From Paenibacillus sp. PL91 (GTDB taxonomy: Bacteria; Bacillota; Bacilli; Paenibacillales; Paenibacillaceae): a DNA stretch of 64,000 nucleotides. The first letter of the stretch is position 1. Every line of letters starts with the position of its first letter. The notes beneath the pieces were generated by a model that saw only the letters and a program-made list of their open reading frames with translations, was not told where the DNA came from and did no database searches. Positions 25,472 to 35,117 of the stretch are shown here, one piece after another. The stretch spans positions 124,001 to 188,000 of the forward strand of contig NZ_JABBYG020000013.1 of NCBI RefSeq assembly GCF_012935325.2. The letters run 5' to 3'. The translations under genes were made by a program, and so were the position numbers.

Positions 25472-25768
25472 ATGATGTTGATGATTGGAGCAGCGCTAGC
25501 GATAGGAGCAGCCCTAATCGCAGGGGTCAGCCGATTGAGCGGTGCAGCCAGCCGGATTTTTGATGGTATAGCGGTCGTCGCCGCTTTTTTATTTTTTGTT
25601 ATTGCAGCAGATGCCGTGATGGAGACGCTTGCGCGTAACACCGTATTTATGACAGAGGTGCACCGCGTGCTTGAGAATCCAGCATTTCTGGCAAGCGGCG
25701 CGTATCTCGGTCCTTATGCGATCGGGAGGATTGCAATGCTGCCAGCTTATCTATTCAGCCGGAAATAA
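25472..25768 (+). CDS. Small integral membrane protein of unknown function
   Basis: 98 residues with an Ala/Ile-rich N-terminal helix (about 4-22), a second hydrophobic segment (about 32-50) and perhaps a third near the C terminus. GAGGTGAAGGTGT precedes ATG-ATG. No family recognised. Divergent from the broken TspO-like gene. Confidence 0.65.
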   Translation: MMLMIGAALAIGAALIAGVSRLSGAASRIFDGIAVVAAFLFFVIAADAVMETLARNTVFMTEVHRVLENPAFLASGAYLGPYAIGRIAMLPAYLFSRK

Positions 25769-25792
25769 GCCATGGACTTACGCCTGTAAGAA

Positions 25793-25819
25793 AAAAGGCT
25801 TGCAGCCGCAAGCCTTGAA
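25793..25819 (-). terminator. Terminator of the dehydrogenase-like gene
   Basis: Stem AAGGCTTGC / GCAAGCCTT with six A residues at its left, a T run on the minus strand. Confidence 0.8.
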
Positions 25820-25821
25820 AG

Positions 25822-27090
25822 TTAGTTTTTCCATTCACGCAAACGCTGCAGCAGCAAGCCATCGGAGCTGGCATTCGTACCTCGGACGAGTGGCTTCATG
25901 AAATAAGAGATATAGTCGCCATATGCTTTAATTCCTTTTTCCGAAAGCTCATCTACCCAGTTGGCGCCTTTTGGCACATCTCCGAGCAGCAAGGAACAAA
26001 TGCCGCCATAGAGTCCGCACGCAACTTGAAAATACGTAGCGTTCGTTCCATATGCCTCGAAAATCTCTTTATTTTCCATAACATTAAATAAATAGCGCTC
26101 ATGATCGTCGTAAACAAGAAGCACGCCGACCAAGTCGGAGCCTTCAAGCTCCGCGTCCCTTGGATCAAGCAGCTGATGCTTCCAATTCCATAGCTCATCC
26201 GCGTCATTCAAGTGACTATGCAAAATGTCGGTCGTCACTTCATTGACCTTGTAAATGAATCCAAGCTCGAACGGGAAGCGCTCGCCAAGCGACAGCACCT
26301 CCTCATGCGGCATAAGGCAGCCCTCAAAGGACGTGAGACCGAGTTTGACTAGGAATGTTTGCTCGTAGACGTGCCTGTACAGAAATAAAGGCATGTGGTT
26401 ACTGACATACATCGGATAGTTTAAAATCGCTTCATCCAAATAACATTCGGGAGACCAGGTGCTGTATACCGTATTAGGCTGATGCATCGTCCGATCGGCA
26501 TAAAAGCTGCTGTCTGTTTCTACGATGTAGCAAGCGAGCGGGAGCTTGTCTGGCTGCTCCTGCATGAGCGAGAGCGCAAACCACTGAACGACCCCCGGAT
26601 TCATGCCTGACCCGATGATCGCCTTGAGGCCGGTGAAGCTGCTTTTGCATTCTTTGAACCTGGCATAACGCTCGATGAGCGTAAATCCCTCCAGCTCATT
26701 GCGATTATCCACCTCTGTGCTCTCGAGTGCGGTGTTTACGTATGAAACAGCAAGCTCATTGCAGCATTCGAGCATCGCTAACGTATCCGCCCAAGAAGCG
26801 TCAATGACGAGCACAGAAGCTGTATCCGTCAAATGCTGTTTGAATCTTGCCGTATCCTGCAAATCAAATTGATGAAGCACGAGATGACTGGCTAGCTGGG
26901 GACAGTAGGTGGCGTAATCGGCTTCCAGTTGCTGAGGCTTTACGTCGATACAATGGATCGTGCAGCTCGCTAGAGCAGCATGAAGCGGAGCCTTCGTATC
27001 TTGAAGCACCTGCTCTAAAAGAGCCAGTACTGCTTTGCCAACCCCTCCGCCGCTTCCGAGCAGAGTCATAACCAAACGCTCATCTGTCAT
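25822..27090 (-). CDS. Saccharopine dehydrogenase/homospermidine synthase-like oxidoreductase
   Basis: 422 residues. N-terminal Rossmann motif LLGSGGGVGKAVL, an acid-ending second strand (IHCIDVK), and the segment IGSGMNPGVVQWFA, which resembles the GxNPGxV motif of homospermidine synthases and saccharopine reductases. The C-terminal half is a catalytic alpha/beta domain with no recognisable active site. The natural substrate is unknown; NAD(P)-dependent chemistry on an amino compound is inferred. AAAGGAG precedes the ATG. Confidence 0.7.
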   Translation of the reverse strand: MTDERLVMTLLGSGGGVGKAVLALLEQVLQDTKAPLHAALASCTIHCIDVKPQQLEADYATYCPQLASHLVLHQFDLQDTARFKQHLTDTASVLVIDASWADTLAMLECCNELAVSYVNTALESTEVDNRNELEGFTLIERYARFKECKSSFTGLKAIIGSGMNPGVVQWFALSLMQEQPDKLPLACYIVETDSSFYADRTMHQPNTVYSTWSPECYLDEAILNYPMYVSNHMPLFLYRHVYEQTFLVKLGLTSFEGCLMPHEEVLSLGERFPFELGFIYKVNEVTTDILHSHLNDADELWNWKHQLLDPRDAELEGSDLVGVLLVYDDHERYLFNVMENKEIFEAYGTNATYFQVACGLYGGICSLLLGDVPKGANWVDELSEKGIKAYGDYISYFMKPLVRGTNASSDGLLLQRLREWKN

Positions 27091-27318
27091 TTATCGATCA
27101 ACTCCTTTCCGTTGCTGTCAGCATACGCAGAGCAGAGCTTGTTTGCTTGTAGCATTTATTCCGTGCGAAACGTCCAAGCTTAATGCCACGCCGCAGGGAA
27201 AGCAGTCTATAAGCGAATGTCTAGAGAGATGCGCATAGAGGCAGATTGCCAGTCTTCAAGCTTGCGATGTTTTCCCTTATTCCAGTATGATAAGAGCAGA
27301 CTTTGAAGGGGGATTGCA

Positions 27319-27999
27319 ATGATGAGCAAGCTAAAGCTTCAAGTGCCTGAGGCTGTAATATTTGATATGGATGGAACGTTGTTTGAAACGGATACGCTGC
27401 TTGTACCCGTTCACAACCGCGTGTTTGAGACGCTACGGGAGGAACGGCTTTATGAGAATGAGACGCCGCCCGTCGAGCGCTTGCTAAGCTGCCTAGGCAT
27501 GCTGCTGGAGGACATTTGGCGCCAGGTTATGCCAGATAGCACGGAGGCTGCGCGGAAGCGTGCTGATGAACTGCTGCTTCAATACGAGCTTGAAGGCTTG
27601 GAGCGTGGAGAAGGCGAGCTTTACCCATACGTCGAGCAGACGCTGCGCGAGCTGAAGGGTCGCGGGGTGAAGCTGTTCGTGGCGAGCAATGGACTTGAGG
27701 ATTATGTGAAGGGTGTTGCGCGTTACAGAGGTATTGCCGAGCTGTTTGACGGTTTGTACAGCGCGGGAGAATTTGCAACGGCAAGCAAGGTTGATCTAGT
27801 AGCGCGTCTGCTGAAGGATCACAGCGTTAAAACGGCTTGGATGGTCGGCGACCGCTCATCGGATGTCGAGGCTGGAAAGGGCAACGGGCTGCAAACGATC
27901 GGCTGCGCATATGCGACATACGGGCGCAAGGCAGAGCTTGACGGAGCTGACGTGCTGATTACCGATTTCCGTGAGCTCACTCGCTTGCTGGATCAATAG
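27319..27999 (+). CDS. HAD-superfamily hydrolase (phosphatase)
   Basis: 226 residues. HAD motifs in order: FDMDGTLFET (nucleophile and acid Asp), FVASNG, Lys in ASKVD, and GDRSSDVEAG. A four-helix cap lies between motifs I and II as in phosphoglycolate phosphatase-like enzymes. GAAGGGGGA precedes the ATG-ATG start. Substrate unknown. Followed by the broken PPOX-family gene 90 bp on. Confidence 0.85.
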   Translation: MMSKLKLQVPEAVIFDMDGTLFETDTLLVPVHNRVFETLREERLYENETPPVERLLSCLGMLLEDIWRQVMPDSTEAARKRADELLLQYELEGLERGEGELYPYVEQTLRELKGRGVKLFVASNGLEDYVKGVARYRGIAELFDGLYSAGEFATASKVDLVARLLKDHSVKTAWMVGDRSSDVEAGKGNGLQTIGCAYATYGRKAELDGADVLITDFRELTRLLDQ

Positions 28000-28089
28000 A
28001 GGAAGGGGCTTCCGTATTCACAGCAATCTGATTGAGCCAGAAAAATCGGGATTTGCTGTATAGATACGGAAGACAAAGGAGAATTATTC

Positions 28090-28683
28090 GTGAATCAAAC
28101 ATTGTGGAAAACCGATCTTATTGTATCTGCCGACCAATTGCAGGCGCTAGTGGGAGAGCCTCACGAAGCGGTTGTCAAAAAATCCGTTTCACAAATGGAG
28201 GAGCATGTCCGTCACTTCTTGTCCTTATCCCCCTTGTTTTTCTTATCCTCGTCGAATGCCGCTGGTCGCTGTGATACGTCGCCGCGAGGCGACGATGCCG
28301 GATTTGTGAAGCCGCTTGACGATTTTCGACTTGTTTATCCAGAGCGGCCGGGCAATCGGAGAATCGACTCCTTGCTGAATTTGCTGTAAAATCCGCAAGT
28401 TGGCATGCTCTTTGTCATTCCCGGCATGCAGGAGGTGCTGCGCATCAATGGGCGCGCAGCGCTTACGACAAATGCAGAGCTTATCGAGCAGATGGATTGG
28501 AGCGGCAAAACGCCTGCACTCGCGGTCGTTGTAGAAGTACAGGAATGCTTCATCCATTGTCCGCGGGCTCTCAAGCAGTCTGGCGTATGGGACACCGAAA
28601 AATGGCCCAAACCGGAAGAGCTGCCTTCAACAAGCGACATGTTCAAGGCTCATTTACGGATGAATGGCTATGAAGCAAAGTAA
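28090..28683 (+). pseudogene. Pyridoxamine 5'-phosphate oxidase-family gene with in-frame stop
   Basis: GTG start at 28090 behind AAAGGAG. The frame encodes RCDTSPRGDDAGFV and PERPGNRRIDSLLNLL, stops at TAA (28387-28389), and continues in the same frame with NPQVGMLFVIPGMQEVLRI, VVEVQECFIHCPRAL and a normal C terminus. Together about 197 residues form one FMN-binding split-barrel protein. The family usually has Glu or a similar residue where the stop lies (LLENPQVG), so a single GAA-to-TAA change would explain it. Both halves otherwise look undamaged, so the lesion is recent or an error. Confidence 0.85.
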
Positions 28684-28794
28684 CGGGCCTTAAGCCGCTT
28701 GCAACTGGAATGTATAGCTATGACAGAAAGACAAAAAAACACCTGCAAGGCTAGGCGGCGCGAGTGCGCTGCTCCTTTGCATGTGAAGGCAAGC

Positions 28795-29325
28795 TTATCT
28801 TTGTTTTTCCTTAGCTCCATCTTGCTTTGCTGTAATTGCAAGGAATGGACGAGATGCGGCAGATGTATCCTGCGCGTTATTTCTCTCGAATCGGAGCGTC
28901 GGTTTTCCTGTAGGTCCTCTGTGCATAGATACCGCAGTCATGCCAAGGCGGAAGCAGAGCGCCATGCTGGCTGTATTGTCAGTTGCTACGTTGCAGGTGA
29001 GCTTGCCTAGGCGCGCAATCATCGCTTGTACGATAGCGCTGCCGATTCCAAGGCTCCTTGCTTCGGGATGAACGACGACCATGCAGGCTCCCTCGCCGCC
29101 GTTTTCTGCAAAGCCAAAGCCGGCGATGCGGCTGCTGTGCTTAGCGATCACAGCAACTGCACCGAATGTCCCATCGTGAGCTTCTTTAAGCAGGGAACTG
29201 TCCAGCTTGCGAAGCGCATGAATAGTAGAGACAGCTAGCCGCTTATCCCCGAAACGGATGGCAAAGCCGATAAGTCGTTTTTGCTCCAATAACCAAACGT
29301 CTGGTGTAAGCAGCTCCAGCTCCAA
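28795..29325 (-). CDS. GNAT-family N-acetyltransferase
   Basis: 176 residues from TTG 29325; its ribosome binding site GGGAGG lies at the 3' end of the preceding gene, so it is translationally coupled. The acetyl-CoA motif A is seen in VVHPEARSLGIGSAIV. Last gene of the five-gene YheCD operon. Substrate unknown. The C-terminal 25 residues are Lys/Gln rich. It converges with the broken PPOX-family gene. Confidence 0.8.
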   Translation of the reverse strand: MELELLTPDVWLLEQKRLIGFAIRFGDKRLAVSTIHALRKLDSSLLKEAHDGTFGAVAVIAKHSSRIAGFGFAENGGEGACMVVVHPEARSLGIGSAIVQAMIARLGKLTCNVATDNTASMALCFRLGMTAVSMHRGPTGKPTLRFERNNAQDTSAASRPFLAITAKQDGAKEKQR

Positions 29326-29326
29326 T

Positions 29327-30481
29327 TTACGCGCCTCCCGCTTTTTCCGCTTTCATTTTAGCCAAATAAGCTCCGTAATGAAAAATGCGCTCCAACGATT
29401 TTTGACGAATATGAGGCTCATCAAATTTCATTGGTTTTGAATTCGCTTCAAAAAACCACATATTTCCTACGCTGTCTATGCCCAAATCCATCGACATCTC
29501 ACCCAAGAGCTGCCCCGAGGCGCGCTCAATTTGTTTGGCAATGAGAACTGCCGTGTTTTTTGCTTTTATTAACAGCTTACGCGCCTGCTCCTCATTAAAT
29601 GAATTGACGAGCAGCTTCTCCGGATCCTCGATCATGCCGCCCCTTGGCACATGGGTTGTTATGCTCGAAGCGCCGGCTATCCGTGCGCCAATTCCTGTAA
29701 TGTCCCACTGTCCACGCTGGTTTTTTTGCACGAGCGCGCGAAGGTCAAATCTGCGTTCGTTGAAGGAAGCCAAATCAATGCCCTGCTGGGCAATGTAGGC
29801 CTCCCCTCCGCTTTGCTTTTGGATGCGGCTCCACAGCTTATTGATCGATGAGCATTGATAGGTGGCGCTTTTTTTATTTTCTTGTATTTTTAAATGATAG
29901 GGCTGCTGGGTTTCGGTTTCAACCTTAATCGTCATGATGCCCTTGCCGGCTTTTCCGCTTTCAGGCTTTAAATAAAGGTAAGAATGCTTGCGCATCATTC
30001 GTCCAAGACCCGTTACCGTGATCAGCTTGCGGGTCGTCGGAATATAGGGTTTGGTTGATTTAGAGAGACGCAGCCATTCGAAGAGATCCCATTTGTTGAA
30101 GAAAAACGGATTAAAGAGCTTCACATGCGGATGCTTATGGCATGCTTCGATCTTTTGCTTAACAGCAGGCAGCTCTTCATCCTCCCTCTGCGGGATTCGA
30201 TTATAAATAATGTCGGGGAAAGGAAGAAGGCGCTGCTGCCAGCTGTCGTTCTCTGCATTGTATACGAAGCCTTTTAAGCTGTTCCGTGTCAGCAGCAGGT
30301 TTTTTACCGTCACTACATAGACAATAAACCCCATGGATTGACCGGTTCGTATCAAATCGGCGAAGTTGCTGCGGTTTCCTCGGAAGAGCTGAACATCATC
30401 ATCTATCGTTAAAATAGCCAATACTGTCCTGCCAGCTCGCATTCCTCTTATTTCATAATCTTCTGAATGCTTGCTGTCCAT
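29327..30481 (-). CDS. YheC/YheD-family ATP-grasp protein (paralogue 4)
   Basis: 384 residues. ATP-grasp pattern: LYLKPESGKAGKGIMTIKVE for nucleotide binding and LGEMSMDLGIDSVGNMWFFEANSKP for metal binding. The family is known as endospore coat-associated YheC/YheD in Bacillus; enzyme activity is unknown. It lacks the extra N-terminal beta domain found in paralogues 1 and 3. Its ATG overlaps the TGA of the preceding gene by one base. Confidence 0.85.
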   Translation of the reverse strand: MDSKHSEDYEIRGMRAGRTVLAILTIDDDVQLFRGNRSNFADLIRTGQSMGFIVYVVTVKNLLLTRNSLKGFVYNAENDSWQQRLLPFPDIIYNRIPQREDEELPAVKQKIEACHKHPHVKLFNPFFFNKWDLFEWLRLSKSTKPYIPTTRKLITVTGLGRMMRKHSYLYLKPESGKAGKGIMTIKVETETQQPYHLKIQENKKSATYQCSSINKLWSRIQKQSGGEAYIAQQGIDLASFNERRFDLRALVQKNQRGQWDITGIGARIAGASSITTHVPRGGMIEDPEKLLVNSFNEEQARKLLIKAKNTAVLIAKQIERASGQLLGEMSMDLGIDSVGNMWFFEANSKPMKFDEPHIRQKSLERIFHYGAYLAKMKAEKAGGA

Positions 30482-31860
30482 CAGCTATTACCTCCTTGGC
30501 CTTGAAAACGGCTAAGGTACATACAGTGCTCAAAAATGTAAGATATCGACGCCCGACCCTCCGAACGAAGCGCAGGATGCTTGAAAATCGAACGGCCTGG
30601 CTTAGCATTGGCTTCAAACATCCATATTTCCCCATCTTTATCGATGCCAATATCCAAGCCCAGCTCGCCTAATCGATGCGGATAATTCCGTTCGATGGCC
30701 TCCGCTAGCTTGATGGCTGTTTTTTTCGCTTTTTCAAGCACGATACTCGACTGATCGCCGAATGTTTTCTCAAGCGCCTGCTCCGGCGTCATTAGCGATC
30801 CGCCGTTTTTCACATGCGTCGTTACACTGCCGCGACCTGCTTTCTTTGCTCCGATGCCGGCAGGTACCCATTCGTTTTTGCCGTTCTTATGCATATGAAA
30901 GCGGAAGTCGAGCGGACAGCCATCGATTTCCACAAGCCGGATCCCCTGTTGGACGACGTATTGGCTTAAATTATGGCCATGCTTCGTTTGCAGCATCCGC
31001 ATCATGCTGTTGAAGTTTGAGAAACGAAGCAGCACGTTTTGGCGGCCTTTGCGGTAACGTGCAAAATAACCGCGCTTTGGATGATAGGTCAGTCTATATA
31101 TCCCTATACCAAGGCTGCCTGCGGTTGGCTTGAAATAAAGAAAATGATGTTTTTCAAGCATTTCCTTTATTTGTTCCATAGTTGGACCGGAAGCGGAATC
31201 GGGCAGATGAACCAACGCTTCAGGATCTTTATCCAGAAGCTTGTAAACGTCGGCCTTATTGAAGAAGCTCCAGTTGAAAAAAGGAATTTTCCGGCGAACG
31301 AAGCGCTCGCGGAGCGCATTAATAGATGCGGATGTCTCCGTCTTGCGGTTCGGAAGCCGGTTGTATACGACGTCCGGAAGCGGCACGATCTTCCGATACC
31401 AGCTGCCCTGCGTATCAAGAAAATAGCCGTTGACGGTTTCCTGCTGCCAATTGATATCATGCGGAGTGAAGCCGAATAGGTAAGCCTTGTGCTCCCCTGT
31501 GCGAATAATCTGCTTAATGAAATTGGTTCGCCCGCCAAACGGGTTGCTCTCCGAGCGTACGCCATTATCGCTTAGTATGCCGACAAGCGGTCCAAGTTGC
31601 ACCTCATTATCGCCGTTGTTAAGCACATATACGTTTCCGGATTTCGGCACCTTAATCGATTGCCGTATTCCTGTCGACAAGTACAAATGATTGCCTGGCC
31701 GGTTCAACTGCTTGATTTCAGCTGTAATTACTTCTTTGCCCAGCTTGAGGTGAACCGACTTTTTGCCTGAGAGCTTCAGATGCTTTAGCAGAGGGCTGGA
31801 CAAATATACGATATTATTAGACTGCTGTGAGAAATGTACGTTACAAGTTGTCAAACTCAT
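30481..31860 (-). CDS. YheC/YheD-family ATP-grasp protein (paralogue 3)
   Basis: 459 residues: an N-terminal beta-rich domain of about 100 residues (VYLSSPLLKHLKLSGKKSVH and after) then the ATP-grasp part (LYFKPTAGSLGIGIYRLTY; LGELGLDIGIDKDGEIWMFE). Likely a sporulation-related ligase acting at the coat (family knowledge). Its start overlaps the preceding stop as ATGA. Confidence 0.85.
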   Translation of the reverse strand: MSLTTCNVHFSQQSNNIVYLSSPLLKHLKLSGKKSVHLKLGKEVITAEIKQLNRPGNHLYLSTGIRQSIKVPKSGNVYVLNNGDNEVQLGPLVGILSDNGVRSESNPFGGRTNFIKQIIRTGEHKAYLFGFTPHDINWQQETVNGYFLDTQGSWYRKIVPLPDVVYNRLPNRKTETSASINALRERFVRRKIPFFNWSFFNKADVYKLLDKDPEALVHLPDSASGPTMEQIKEMLEKHHFLYFKPTAGSLGIGIYRLTYHPKRGYFARYRKGRQNVLLRFSNFNSMMRMLQTKHGHNLSQYVVQQGIRLVEIDGCPLDFRFHMHKNGKNEWVPAGIGAKKAGRGSVTTHVKNGGSLMTPEQALEKTFGDQSSIVLEKAKKTAIKLAEAIERNYPHRLGELGLDIGIDKDGEIWMFEANAKPGRSIFKHPALRSEGRASISYIFEHCMYLSRFQGQGGNS

Positions 31861-33080
31861 CGATGAACCTCCTGAACGTTGAAAGGCCGTATTTGGTTGT
31901 CTGATCTTTTTAACCGGTGACGGCCGTTTGTTGATTCATTGGCTGCAAAGTACGGAGACAAGCGCCTAGACAGCAAGCGTGCATATAAAAGCGGTCTTTC
32001 GATGGATAGCCGCGCGGCCTCTAGGTCATTGGCGATTCGAAAGGAAGATCGGCCTGGCTTCGAGTTTGCTTCAATCAGCCAAATGCGGCCGCTTGGCTCA
32101 ATGCCGTAATCTAATCCAAGCTCGGCAAATCTGCCAAATTTGCTTTCAAGACGTTCTGCTGTTTGCTTGCTTATTGTATGGATCTGCTCTAGCAAACGTT
32201 CGGCATTTTGCTGGCCAAATTTGGCAGCAAGCATTGGAGCAGCCGGGAGGGCGTCGCCGCCGCCGTGCAGGTTGGATGTCAGAGATCCCGCTTGCCCGGT
32301 ACGAACGACGACTCCGGTCAGCGACCATTTTCCTGCGTGATCCTTCTGCATGAGTGTTCTTACGTCAAAAGGCTTGCCGTCCTCACCGCTAAGCGCAAGA
32401 TAAGGCTGGATTAAATAGGGTGAGCGGTTAATAAAGCTGGTTATCCATTGCTCTAATTCGTTATCGTTTGTAAAAGTCATTGAAAAAGATCCGTTTTGGC
32501 GGGTTCTCCCTTTTACCTTCGTTGCTTGCCTGTATGGGCTGCGCCTAATATGCAATATACCTCTGCCCTGCATGCCAGCCGATGGCTTTAGCACAATGCC
32601 GCCTAGATGGCGATCCGTCATCTTTTTAACCTGCTCCGCGGATCGATAGGGGGTAGTTGCAGGCAAGTGCTTCGCCAGCAAAGGATCATCTCTAAGCGCG
32701 TCATGGACGTCAAGCTTTGCCGGGAGGTTCCCGTTAAGCAACAGATAGGGCTTCTTCTCTGATAAGAAATGCAACATTCTTTGGCAGCGGGTTCGCTGGT
32801 TAGCTTCGGTGAAGAAGCATCGATCATAGATGATGTCCGGTAATGGTACCAGCTGCCTCACCCACCGATTTTGCTCATAGCCATAGCCATAAAGCAGCTT
32901 CGATTCCGGCTGCAGGCCTTCTTCCGAGAACACATAGACATAAATGCCATGCGGCTTGCCGGCAATGCTGAGCGCTCGGTAGAAGCGGGGCTCCGGCAGT
33001 ACCGGCTCCGATTCTTCATCCAAGGGTTGACGGGTTATCGATGCGACGACGATTCCGAGTGTAACCATTCGAGCCTGCAT
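31857..33080 (-). CDS. YheC/YheD-family ATP-grasp protein (paralogue 2)
   Basis: 407 residues of the short form. ATP-grasp motifs: IVLKPSAGMQGRGILHIRR and FAELGLDYGIEPSGRIWLIE. GGAGG lies 5 nt before the ATG. A basic C-terminal tail of about 40 residues (RLLSRRLSPYF and on) is not shared with the others. Second gene of the operon, 11 bp after paralogue 1. Confidence 0.85.
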   Translation of the reverse strand: MQARMVTLGIVVASITRQPLDEESEPVLPEPRFYRALSIAGKPHGIYVYVFSEEGLQPESKLLYGYGYEQNRWVRQLVPLPDIIYDRCFFTEANQRTRCQRMLHFLSEKKPYLLLNGNLPAKLDVHDALRDDPLLAKHLPATTPYRSAEQVKKMTDRHLGGIVLKPSAGMQGRGILHIRRSPYRQATKVKGRTRQNGSFSMTFTNDNELEQWITSFINRSPYLIQPYLALSGEDGKPFDVRTLMQKDHAGKWSLTGVVVRTGQAGSLTSNLHGGGDALPAAPMLAAKFGQQNAERLLEQIHTISKQTAERLESKFGRFAELGLDYGIEPSGRIWLIEANSKPGRSSFRIANDLEAARLSIERPLLYARLLSRRLSPYFAANESTNGRHRLKRSDNQIRPFNVQEVHR

Positions 33081-33091
33081 AGGCGCCTCCG

Positions 33092-34465
33092 TTAAAAGCC
33101 CGACAAAAATCGGGAATATTGGATCATCATACGGACGGATGGACGGATTTTGTTTTCATGGAGTGGCGTGTTGTCGTTTTTGGACGGCTTTGAATTCACC
33201 TCTAGAAGCCATACGCGGCCGCTCGTATCAAGCGCCAAATCAATGCCAAGCTCGCCGAAATGCGCAGGAATTTGTGCATCTACACCTCGCGCGATATTAA
33301 GCGCCGCCTGCTGCAGCCGGTGCACGGCTTCATTTCTGCTCATGCCGGATTGTAAATTCGATTTTGTAACGGCCTCCAGCGCCGTGCTGAGCGTTCCGCC
33401 GCGCGCAAGGTTGGAAACAAAATGATCGCTGCCGGCTGTACGGGCGACAATGGATGTAAGGGTCCATTTGCCGCTTGCATTTTTTTGGACGAGGGCGCGA
33501 AAGTCAACGGGCCGCTTCTGGATTTCAATAAGCTGCAGCCCCTGCTGCACTTGGTATTTAATGGTTTTCATTTTTGCGGAAATGCTCGAGAAGAGCTTAA
33601 CCAAGCTCGTGTGCTGCTGCCTGCGCGTACCGCCTGCGGTTGCGAACATCGCTTGATAATTGTTCGAGTCGAGGCGGGTTATGCGGATGATCCCTTTGCC
33701 CAAGCTGCCGCGCACCGGTTTTAGAAAAACGTTGCTGTAGCGTGAGCACATGGACTTCAGCATCGTATAGTTGCGCAGCAAATGCGATTCGGGCAAATAC
33801 CGCGCGAGCGATTCATCATTTTTCAGCGCATCAAAAACCTCGACCTTATCCAAAAACTTTTCGTTGAAGACAGTCGTATCGTGCTGCAGTTTTACTTCTT
33901 TCATAAAATGTTGTACGCTGGGTCTGTTCTCCAGCTTTCTAGACGTCAAGCGGTTATTGACGACGTCGGGGATGGGCATTTTGACCCGCTGCCAGCCATC
34001 TGAATAGACCCAGCCGTCAACGGTATCAAGACTTGTGCCGATCTGGCTAGGGGTGAAGAAATAAACGAATACGCCTTGCGCCGTACTGGCTTCAACGAGC
34101 TCCTTGCAAAACATGGTAATGGACCCAAAGGGCTTATCGGGTGTATGCGGATAATCGCGGCTGACAAGCACACCGATCAACGGCCCGAGCACAAGCGTGG
34201 AGGTGCCGACCTTGTATTGCAGCCTGATGGGCGTCCCATTTGCAAATCCCATTTGTCTTGCTAAGCTTTGGCTGATCCTCATGCCATCGTATTTTGCGAC
34301 AGGAATAACCTTCACATGACGCCGGAAGGCACCGAATTTTAATAGGATGTGCTGGCCTTGTGGAATTTTCCATTGCTTTACATAGGCTTCGCCAAGCATG
34401 AGCGTATCTTCCGGAAGCATGCCGGAGCTGATCACCTGTACGGCTACTTTTGATTTGAGCATCAT
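33092..34465 (-). CDS. YheC/YheD-family ATP-grasp protein (paralogue 1)
   Basis: 457 residues of the long form: an N-terminal beta-rich domain (about 1-100) followed by ATP-grasp motifs VFLKPVRGSLGKGIIRITR and FGELGIDLALDTSGRVWLLE. First gene of the operon, with GGAAGGAG before ATG-ATG. No clear sigma-E or sigma-K promoter could be read in the 226-bp gap shared with the divergent YheA-like gene. Confidence 0.85.
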   Translation of the reverse strand: MMLKSKVAVQVISSGMLPEDTLMLGEAYVKQWKIPQGQHILLKFGAFRRHVKVIPVAKYDGMRISQSLARQMGFANGTPIRLQYKVGTSTLVLGPLIGVLVSRDYPHTPDKPFGSITMFCKELVEASTAQGVFVYFFTPSQIGTSLDTVDGWVYSDGWQRVKMPIPDVVNNRLTSRKLENRPSVQHFMKEVKLQHDTTVFNEKFLDKVEVFDALKNDESLARYLPESHLLRNYTMLKSMCSRYSNVFLKPVRGSLGKGIIRITRLDSNNYQAMFATAGGTRRQQHTSLVKLFSSISAKMKTIKYQVQQGLQLIEIQKRPVDFRALVQKNASGKWTLTSIVARTAGSDHFVSNLARGGTLSTALEAVTKSNLQSGMSRNEAVHRLQQAALNIARGVDAQIPAHFGELGIDLALDTSGRVWLLEVNSKPSKNDNTPLHENKIRPSVRMMIQYSRFLSGF

Positions 34466-34691
34466 AAATCTCCTTCCAAGCAGGAGGATGACCGTAAAAG
34501 GTCGGCAACTAGGATTTTTACACGAATTACTTCATCATATGAGGACATATATCCCTTTGTGAATCAGAAAATGATATGTGACTTGTGTAGTTTTCATGAG
34601 CTTTTCCATTAGGGGCTTGGCTCACGCATTAATTAAGCGTTATGATTAGTCAAAACCTACACCATCACAATTAATGAATGGAGAGAGATTG

Positions 34692-35027
34692 ATGAATATT
34701 TATGACAAGGCATATGAATTAGCGAAGGCGCTGAAGGAAAGTGAGGAAGCGAAGCTGCTGAAGGCTGCGAAGGAGGTCGCAGAAGCGGATCCTGCCGCGA
34801 AAGAGATGCTTGATGATTTTCGCGAGCGTCAAAACTTTTTGCAGCAAAAAATGATGGCTGGCGAAGAACCGTCCGCTGAGGATATGGAGAAAATGAACAA
34901 GCTCTACGAGGTGATCACGCTAAACCCGTTTATTGGCAAGCTGCTAGATGCGGAGCGCCGCTTTGCGGTTGTGTTCGAGGATGTCAATCGGATCATGTCC
35001 GATGTGCTGAAGTCTATCGTAGATTAA
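34692..35027 (+). CDS. yheA: YheA/YmcA/YlbF-family protein
   Basis: 111 residues from ATG 34692 behind GGAGAGAG. All-helical, with the family segments YDKAYELAKALKESEE and FRERQNFLQQKMMAGEEPS. YheA belongs to the family of the YlbF/YmcA RNase Y specificity factors; its own role is unclear. In B. subtilis yheA lies next to yheCD, and here it is divergent from the four yheCD-like genes, so the association is conserved. Confidence 0.8.
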   Translation: MNIYDKAYELAKALKESEEAKLLKAAKEVAEADPAAKEMLDDFRERQNFLQQKMMAGEEPSAEDMEKMNKLYEVITLNPFIGKLLDAERRFAVVFEDVNRIMSDVLKSIVD

Positions 35028-35117
35028 TAAGAGACATATCCCCTGTCCACTTCTCATAGAATGGTAATGCGGACAAGATAGCGAGCCGCTTACGACCCTA
35101 TGGAGGAGCTGAAGGAA

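Noticed and set aside
27100..27318. Possible riboswitch in the gap between the dehydrogenase-like and HAD genes
   Set aside because: Some pairing is visible, but no known riboswitch core could be matched on either strand.
28699..29010. Plus-strand ORF over the GNAT gene
   Set aside because: It overlaps a better-supported gene on the other strand and has Cys/Arg-rich composition.
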